Below are positions 56,776 to 64,000 of a stretch of 64,000 nt of DNA, piece after piece. Origin of the DNA: Litsea cubeba. Taxonomy: Eukaryota > Streptophyta > Magnoliopsida > Laurales > Lauraceae. The translations under genes were made by a program, and so were the position numbers. The first letter of the stretch is position 1; every line of letters starts with the position of its first letter. The DNA lies in contig WHSA01001115.1 of NCBI GenBank assembly GCA_012931725.1, forward strand, positions 1,799,779 through 1,863,778, read 5' to 3'. The notes beneath the pieces were generated by a model. The model saw only the letters and a program-made list of their open reading frames with translations. It searched no databases and was not told the origin of the DNA.

Positions 56776-59700
56776 GTTTTGGTATCAGAGCTGGTTAGTT
56801 TCTAGGAAATAAAATACTCTAGAGACATTAAGACGTGTGGTCAGGATTCGTTAGATTGTGTTGATTTGTTTTCTCTTGTCTTTGTTTCTTTGAATTTGAG
56901 TCCGCTTTTCTTTTAGTTCAGGAGACTTTTCTTGTCTTTTCTTTTGTTCTTGTTGTTTGGAAATTTGGAAGACCAAATTTCTCTTTTGTGGGGGGGAATT
57001 TAAAGTCTCCACACCCACATTTAGTGTCTTTTGCTCATGTTTCGCGTCGGAGATTGGAAACATTGCGGATTTAGTATGTTGTTTTTGGAGAACATCAGCA
57101 GACTTTCAGCCTTCAGCATCTCCATTGTGATTCATGAGAGAAGATGCGTACATTTGTTTGCCAGATAAGAACATGACTAACACATGAAGACCCCCTTTCA
57201 GTTAATCGGAGATCGTCATGCAGCATGCCAAGGTAAGTAAGTGAGGAATTTTGGGAGAACTTGGACCGACTTCCTGAGACGAAGGGTTACGGAAGACATT
57301 TTGGTTGACTGATTTTATGAAGGGAGAAGTGATTCTTAGTTAGTAAGACTAGAAGTTAGTGCCAGAAACTCAGGAATTTCCCGGATTCAATGAGCCTTGT
57401 CATAGTTTTGGCCGAGAATTTTCATGACTTGTAGCTTAGCCAGTGTAGTTGATTCGGCGATAATACCAAGTGGATGGTTAGTTGTAGTCAAGATAATTTT
57501 CGACAGCAGAGGAGACCTTGTGGATTTTACCAACTTACAGGGTAATGGATTGGACAATGTGTAGATGCAAGTGAATACCTTAGTTATTGTGATGTCCATT
57601 TCTTGATGAGAATGATTTTCATGATATTTCCACCTGTTGTTATGTTCTTCTTAATGTCCATGATTTATCCTTGCAGTGTTCAAACAATGGATTATGTTTA
57701 ATCTTCTTAAGATATTGTTTTACAATGATCTTGGAGTTTTGCTCTTGTTTTAATTTTCTTAAATGTTGACATCTACATTTCAAAACCTTAATGATTTCAA
57801 AATTTTGTATATGTTTGGTTGGAAATGGATGGATGTTTTTAATGATGGATTGTAGAGGCTAGTGAATAAACTGATCTTTAAAAGCAAATAACTAAAATTG
57901 TGTTTCTTTTTCAAAGCATAGTGTGAAATTTCCATTTCATTGATTTGTTTCATTTGGCTATGCAAGATGAATTTCTTAAGGGTTTTTGTATTCAGATTAT
58001 ATACAGATTCCTACATTTGTTTTAACGTTCAGCTGTGTTTAGATTTCTATAGGATTTTTATGAACAAATGAGTTCAGATTTCAACAAAGTTTAGTGTTTA
58101 ATTAACACTCAGATTTTACCAAAGTTTAAGGTACAGTCATGCCATATGAATCTGATTTATTTTTGAAGTCCTGATTTGAAAATTAATAGGTGCTTTGATG
58201 GTTTGTTTGGTTATGAAAATATGAATTTCAAAATGGATAATGTTATTTCATACTCAAACTTTGATAAGCTTTATTTAAGCTTTATTTGATAATTTGGAGG
58301 TTCGGTTTCTATTATGTTTTAAAATGATGAAATTCAACTAAGTGACTGCTTAGTCATTATGTTTAAAATTTTAAGATTTGTTTTGCATTGAATGGAATGA
58401 GTTGTAATAACTTATGGTTGGAGTTTGGAAGTGTATGAATTGAAGGGTTGATGGATGTCAAGAGGTGTACTGGTTCAGTTGGAGACAAAGTTGGACTTAT
58501 GAGAGAGTAAACATCATTCGAGACGTGACATTCGGAAGTTGATGAGACAATTGTTCTTGCAAGAAAGGTAGAGCATGAGACAGAGGCAGAAGATTGAGCA
58601 GACTCCAGATTGTGAAAAATTTCAATCAAGCACCATTCGTGAAGCAAATGTTTAGTTATTCTGTGAACCTTGGAGAACAATCAAAAAGTGGTGGATTTGC
58701 TTCAAGACTTGGATTGAAAGTTTCAGCTTATCAGGGAATGATGCTAGCTTGGCAGGTTTATTTTGTTGATGACACAGTATCAAGTAGAAGATCAAGAACA
58801 ACAAGCAGATAGAATCAGAGTGAGCATGGACTTCTGAGTACAGTGGAGAAAGACTTGAACTTTACGATTTTAAACACACCCATGTTGGGTTTCTAAGATC
58901 TGTTATGCTTGTCATAAGTAGAAGACTTGAAGAGTGAAATCTGAAGAGGCAAGCCATGCGAAGTTTCGACACAGAACAGCTCAGCAGATTATGGCAGTTT
59001 AACATTTGGGTTGTAGCAGACCAATTCAGAGACATGAGACCTATAGAATTTGGAGTTTGTGATTTCAGAACGAAGAAGGATTGATGATATACTTGGAGGC
59101 CAGAAACTGATGATACATTCGAGGAGCCAACAGATTTCTAAGTCACTCACTTCGAAGTTAATGTGCTGACATGAGACGCTTGCGTTGATAGCTTTGATGG
59201 AGATGATAGATTTTTTCAGGATTCCGAATCACAGTGGATGAAGAGACTAGCACTTGGTAGGACTTCAATTACACTAATTCCTCAAAGATAAGACCAGATA
59301 GAAGAGTTTCAAGCCAGAATCTGAATGGTACAGTAAAAGTAGGTATATGGAATTCCAGAAAATTTTGAAGTAGAGATTATTTCAGAGAAAGCATGTCTAC
59401 GATCACATCTTTGTACAAGCGTCATGAGCACCGTGTACAGTTTTGTAGGACTTAAGGCACATAATTCCAAGCTGATAGAAAGAGACAGAACTTGCAGTTT
59501 CTTGGACCGACAGTGACTGACAAGGTAAGTAAGAGAAATGATCCAGTGCAGGAACAACAGATGACACCAAGGATGATTAGAAGAATTGTTGAACTCTAAT
59601 TTGGTCAGAGAAGTATGTTTTCGAGCAGATATCTAGAACAGTGAGAAGCCTTCAACCGAAACAAGTATGTTGTTGCCGGTGCATCTCAACATCAGGTTTA

Positions 59701-59825
59701 ATCGAGGGCATCTCAGTTGCCGAGGTTCAGCGAGGGTGTCAGTGTTTTTATTAGTCCTTCGGGTTTTTGATTTTTATTTGGTTTAGACCATTTGGACGAC
59801 CAAATGGGTTCTAAGGGGGGGAGGA
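56776..59825 (+). other. LARD-like non-coding interior
   Basis: The PBS TGGTATCAGAGC is at 56780-56791. No gag, protease, RT or integrase motif is found in any frame; the few short frames, such as 58594-58812, have no similarity. The PPT AAGGGGGGGAGGA is at 59813-59825. The length suggests an internal deletion or replacement of a larger gypsy element. Confidence 0.75.
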
Positions 59826-62179
59826 TGTAAGACCCCGACCCCCAATTCTTTTGTTTAGTATTGTTTTAATTGTGGTTTAACTTTTTAAGTGAGATTAGAG
59901 TTGGTTTGACTTTGTTTTTGAGTTTGACTAGATTTTTCATAACTTTGGAAAGTTTTGAGGACCGTTGACTTTGGTTTGACCCGGCCCGTGTCAAATGTAT
60001 TTTTATGAGAAATTACTCTTGATTTCTAAAAATTCCAAATTTTGTTTATTTTGACTCATTTCATTAAGTTTAATAACTTTCATGTTTTGACCATTTTGAT
60101 TTGATGACCCGAAAATACGTTTTTCGAGAAAAAGGGCAAAATTGACTTTTCACACTAAATCTGTACTTGAATTTCAAAAATTTCAGAATTAAGGGAAAAT
60201 ATACTTTTTGTAAAGTAAATATTTCGTTGATCGATTTTGTCTTCTTCGTCGATCTCATTTGGGACCCACAAATGTTAATTTCAGCCTTTTGTAATATTGG
60301 GGCCCATGGGGCCCAGCCCACTTAACCCTTTATAAAGCCAATGGGTTCTTCTTCTTCCCCATTCTTTCATTTTCCTATAACAAAGAGTGGAGCCTAGGGT
60401 TTTCTCCCAGCACTTTCTCTCTCCTCTTTGAAACCTCTCTTCTTGAGTGCTAAATGGAGGATTGATCTCCTAATCCTGTTCTCCTCTCTCTTGGCTTTCC
60501 AAGGATGCCATTTTCATAGGATTTGAGCTGGGACAACTTCTCTTTTCAAGCTTTTCTTCTTGGTTGAAGCTTCAAAAAGGTTAGCAATGGATTTCTTTCT
60601 TCAAATCTTGGTTTTCCAAACCATTTAGAATGTTTTTGTCATCCATGCAAAGAGATTCATGGAGGTTTTGCAAATGTTTGGTTTCTAGGGCTTTCTCTTG
60701 GATTATTTTGGGGGTTTTGTGGATTTGGAGCTAGAGACTTTGTTGAGGCCATCTTTGAGTGATTTTGTGAATCTCTTGACCAAGGCAAGTAAATTTTCAG
60801 ATAATGAGATGGATTGATTTCCCTTATAGCAAGTTTTGGATTTTTCCTATGCATTCTTTCTTTATTGTTACTTCTTCTCTTTGATTAATGGATTGTTTAC
60901 TTTGATGTGTTATGAAATGGTCTTATCTATCTATTTTGAGTTATTGTTTTTCAACATTGTAAAGATTTTGGATTAATTGTGTTTATGTTAAAAGTTCTCA
61001 ATATTTGATGAATGGAAGGGTTTTGTTTAGATTTGATTTGTTTTGAGAAATTGAATGCATTAGTGTGATGATTCAGTGGAGTTTAATGGGGCTTCAAGAG
61101 ACCTAAATTGTAAAGAAAATTCATATGGAAGAATGGAGGGAAGGAAAAAAAAAAGGAGGAAGAAAGTGCATTTTGGCACTTAATGGACTGGGACCACTCG
61201 AGCGGACCAGGCTGTGCCTGGCTCCAGCGAAACCAGGACCTAGTTCGCTCGTGCGACCCAATGGGCCGCTCGAGCGACCCAGCTTCTGGATGGGCCTCGC
61301 TCGAGCGGACCTGGGGCTTGGCCCAGGTCTGTTTCAGATCCTTTTTCGGCCTATTTAATTCCCTTACTTGAAGCCCATTAACCCCCTGATGATATATGGA
61401 AGCCCGGGAATAATTGTTATGTGTTGTGATTTTTCAAATGATGTAAATTGAATGAGAAAATGAAAAAGGGCTTGGTGTTAGAATTATCCGGGGGAATTTT
61501 ATGGATCTTAATGCAAACTTTTTAACCTCAAAAGTTGACGATCTTAAGTGGCATCAAACTTCTCTATCATAAATCAACTTTGAGGGGCTAAGTATGCATC
61601 GAGGCGACTGTTGATAAATCACTGAACTATTACACACTACTCCATTTCCATTCCAAGTCAGAAAATGTATATGTATTCTTCGGTAAATTCATTTGAAAGG
61701 ATTTAAGTGATTCATCACGTTTGAAAGCATCGGTGATTTGAAATAGAATCTAGTGGTTTTCCACGTTCGAAAGGATCGATTGTATGAATTTTATACAAAT
61801 TACTTTGATGTGTATTTGAGTGGTTCACCAAGGAAATTGTATGTTTTCTACGAATCGGTTTGGAAAGAGATTTAAGTGGTTCTCCACGTTTGGAAATACA
61901 TCGATAAGGCTACTCATCAGATTTGTTGGATTTGTCAATATATTCAGTATGTATTCGTTCAGGAGTAGTCCTTTCATCGGTCTCAGAAATGAATCACTTT
62001 AATGATCTGATTTGTATCGGTTCGGGTTTTGAAAACTAAAGGCACCACTAGCTTAGGTCACCTTGTCGGGCTGATCACCCGGCTTGGGATCTTTAATTTG
62101 TCTGCCAGCTGCAGCTTGGATTCTGTGTGTACCGACCATGGCAACGGTTTTGATCTGCCGGTCCCGCTTGTATGTGGCT
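59826..62179 (+). repeat. LARD-like 3' LTR, truncated
   Basis: It aligns with 53485-55846 and stops at TGTATGTGGCT, losing about 930 bp of LTR end. The following DNA is the resumed Copia-type solo LTR. Confidence 0.9.
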
Positions 62180-62487
62180 TAAAAACATGTTTTAAGAATC
62201 ATGTTTTAAATCAAACTAAGAGGCTGAAAAACATGAAACATAAAAGCCAAAAATGATTTGAAACTTTTAAAACAATGGCTTGCTTGATTCATAAAAATTC
62301 TTTTCAAAACTAATTACATCCAAGTTTAAAATCAAAACATGCATGAACCATAAATTCTAAAAAGATTTAAAACCATGCTTGTGAAAAACAAGTTTTCAAG
62401 ATTTCAAAATCAATGCATGTGTGAGAATTCAAATGATGATTAAAAGTTAATGCATCCATCAAATTGTAAAACACAAAATCCCTAACA

Positions 62488-63122
62488 CCACCATCATTGA
62501 TAATTGCCATGGGTGCACCAAACTTAGAAAATATGTATTCCTTTACAAAGTTGATCACCACTTGGCGATCATTCTTTCCCGTAGGTATTGCTTCCACCCA
62601 TTTTGAAACATAGTCCACAGCAAGTAAAATATACAAATTGTTAGAAGAACTTGGAAATGGTCCCATAAAATTGATCCCCCAAACATCAAAGACTTCCACT
62701 ATAAAGATTGGATTCATGGGCATCATATTCCTACGATTGATTTTTCCAAGCTTTTGACACCTATCGTAACTCAGAAAAGACATATGACAATCCTTAAAGA
62801 TTATGGGCCAATAGTAATCACACTGCAAAACTTTTGCAATAGACTTTTTGGAGCGAAAATGGTCCCCGCATGCATGATCATGACATAATGAAATGACACT
62901 TTGATGGTCCTCATCAAGAATGCACTTCCTGATTATCTGGTCCGGACAGTACTTGAATAGGTACGGGTCCCAGAAGAAAATTTTAACCTTAGACAAGAGT
63001 TTGTGCTTATCTTGTTTAGTCCAATGTTCATGCATCTCCCCAGTGACAAGGTAATTCACTATATCTGTGAACCAAGGTAGTCGGGAAACATTCAACAACT
63101 GCTCATCAAGGAAGCTCTCGCT
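62488..63122 (-). pseudogene. Athila-like integrase, N-terminal part
   Basis: This part holds the integrase HHCC zinc domain and half the catalytic core. A CHDHACGDHF block provides histidines, and CQKLGKINRRN follows. The catalytic core has INFMGPFP (the D of the family GIDFMGPFP is N here, a likely loss of the first catalytic Asp), VDYVSKWVEAIP, and ends FSKFGAPMAIINDGG at the insertion point. The frame beyond that, read into the inserted LTR, is foreign. Its C-terminal half is at 52051-52674. Confidence 0.85.
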
Positions 63123-63460
63123 CTATGGGGTTTGATCCTGGGATTCTATCGGCAACCTAGAGAGGTGATCTACTACGACATTTTCTGAACCCTTTTTGCC
63201 CCGAATTTCCAAATCAAACTCCTGTAGTAGAAGTATCCACCTAATTAGATGGGCTTTCGTATCCTTCTTAGAAAGAAGGTGCTTTAAGGCTGCATGATCG
63301 GTGTACACGATGACTTTAATTAGATTCTATCAAGTAGGGCCTAAATTTCTCTAGGGCAAAGACCACAGCTAACAATTCTTTTTCAGTGGTGGTATAATCT
63401 AGCTGTGTATCATTCAGGGTCCGACCCGTATAATAGATCACATGAGGTAACTACCCAACC
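63123..63460 (-). pseudogene. Athila-like RNase H remnant
   Basis: The piece at 63123-63308 has VYTDHAALKHLLSKKD and SENVVVDHLSRL, the end of gypsy RNase H. The bases to 63460 carry the central RNase H block in another frame (TLNDTQLDYTTTEKELLAVVFAL). The frames are out of register, so it is broken. Confidence 0.8.
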
Positions 63461-63463
63461 CGT

Positions 63464-64000
63464 TTACCCCAAAACAACTCCAATATCAATATCGGCTGCA
63501 TCACACTCTAGCTCAAATGGAATGGTACTGTCAGGTGGCTGAATTACAGGGGCTGAACTTAGTTCCTCTTTTAGTCTCTCAAAAGCCTTTAGATATTTCT
63601 CATTAAATCCAAACGGGGCATCTTTTGTTAGCAATTGGCATAAAGGTTTAGCAATTTTACTAAAATCCTTGATGAATCTACGATAAAAACTAGCATGGCG
63701 TAGGAATGATCGAATCTGCTTAACTGATTTTGGTGGTGGCAATTTGGAGATCAAATCAATTTTTTCTTTGTCCGCCTCAATTCCATTATCAGAAATAATG
63801 TGTCCCAGAACTATGCCCCCTTTTACCATAAAATGACATTTCTCCCAATTTAAGACTAGATTCTTTTCTTTGCATCTTTCAAGCACAAGAGACAAATGAT
63901 TTAAGCAGTTCTTAAAAAGAATTGCGAAAGACCGAAAAATCATCCATGAAGACCTTAATGAATCTTTTTACCATGTTAGAAAATATGCTCAACATGCACC
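63464..64000 (-). pseudogene. Athila-like reverse transcriptase, C-terminal part
   Basis: The sequence contains the RT thumb and connection (NWEKCHFMVKGGIVLGHIIS, GIEADKEKIDLISKLPPP, LRHASFYRRFIKDFSKIAKPL) and the start of RNase H (FELECDAADIDIGVVLG). The catalytic YxDD motif must lie beyond the window. The frame closes at 63464, just after the first RNase H aspartate region. Confidence 0.85.

Larger units (their letters stand above)
53485..62179 (+). mobile_element. non-autonomous gypsy element with 3.3-kb LTRs (LARD-like)
   Basis: It has a complete 5' LTR, an initiator-Met PBS, a 3.05-kb interior without a credible frame, a PPT and a 3' LTR cut short after 2354 bp. The LTRs are about 97-98% alike by eye. 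ACATG precedes the element (53480-53484) and occurs again at 62185-62189, six bases beyond the truncated end, which could be the target duplication. Lacking coding capacity, it must have been moved by proteins from another element. Confidence 0.88.
52675..62487 (-). mobile_element. Copia-type solo LTR split by a nested element
   Basis: It is bounded by a perfect 5-bp duplication CCACC (52670-52674 and 62488-62492). In element sense it starts TGTTAGGGATTTTG and ends GGATCCAGGACTTACA, with a CCACTATAAATC promoter (near 52855) and a CACTCCCCTCTAGGG tail like those of large copia LTRs. Its own sequence is only 52675-53484 plus 62180-62487, about 1.1 kb; the rest is the gypsy element inserted in it. 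Confidence 0.85.
49691..64000 (-). mobile_element. Athila-like Ty3/gypsy element, runs off the window
   Basis: Reading right to left on the minus strand: RT, RNase H, integrase, a 3' non-coding region, PPT and LTR. RT before integrase is the gypsy order. Wording of RNase H and integrase (LLQEFDLEIRGKKGSENVV, HPQTSGQVKVSNRKIKQ) matches the Athila group as I know it. Stops and frameshifts make it inactive. Its integrase is split by the insertion at 52675-62487. Confidence 0.85.

Noticed and set aside
58594..58812. Open frame in the LARD-like interior
   Set aside because: No gypsy domain or other similarity, and no neighbouring coding sequence.

Overview
This window looks like nuclear DNA of a flowering plant, not a bacterium or organelle. 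It is AT-rich and gene-poor. One gene has a GT-AG intron and a plant-type TATA box. Most of the rest is plant transposable elements: Ty1/copia and Ty3/gypsy LTR retrotransposons, MULE-like, hAT-like and CACTA-like DNA elements, a tRNA-derived SINE, a LINE tail and fold-back MITEs. I cannot place the species. Only two host genes can be supported: a complete two-exon nodulin-like/NFD4-type MFS transporter gene (36481-39762, +) and the 3' part of a G-type-lectin/PAN-domain membrane protein gene (18774-19778, +). 

Layout. 1-1614: intergenic, with one hAT-like remnant. 1620-8533: a full-length, fairly young Copia element on the minus strand (Copia-1) with 471-bp LTRs, PBS, PPT and a perfect GAAAC target-site duplication; gag-pol is broken by two stop codons and one frameshift. 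8545-16925: a much older Copia (Copia-2, +), itself invaded by a MULE-like element (9211-11247, which holds a LINE tail), a 468-bp hAT-type element (13172-13639) and an 82-bp retroposon. 16926-24770: lectin/PAN gene, CACTA ends and small hAT-like elements. 25429-30426: hAT-like and MULE-like elements nested in one another. 31005-33488: a 2.5-kb solo gypsy LTR. 33494-36071: fold-back MITEs and a 2-kb MULE with about 115-bp terminal inverted repeats. 36101-39762: transporter gene and promoter; the promoter-proximal segment also exists as a second copy split by the solo LTR. 40804-42343: SINE and a 202-bp tandem duplication. 45579-49690: two truncated long LTRs in opposite orientation. 49691 to the window end: an Athila-like gypsy element (-), whose integrase is split by a Copia-type solo LTR, which is in turn split by a non-autonomous gypsy element with 3.3-kb LTRs and a non-coding interior. 

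No operon-like or defence-like system is present. The transposon proteins (Gag, protease, integrase, reverse transcriptase, RNase H) would have worked within each element's own life cycle, and every copy here carries inactivating lesions. The most unusual signals are short GC-rich palindrome arrays (CTCGAG or GTCGACCGA cores, with a period near 52 bp in two of the LTRs) inside the long gypsy LTRs, a series of small hairpins in the Copia-1 leader, and two MULE-like elements that share an ACTCAGATAAATTT repeat array.
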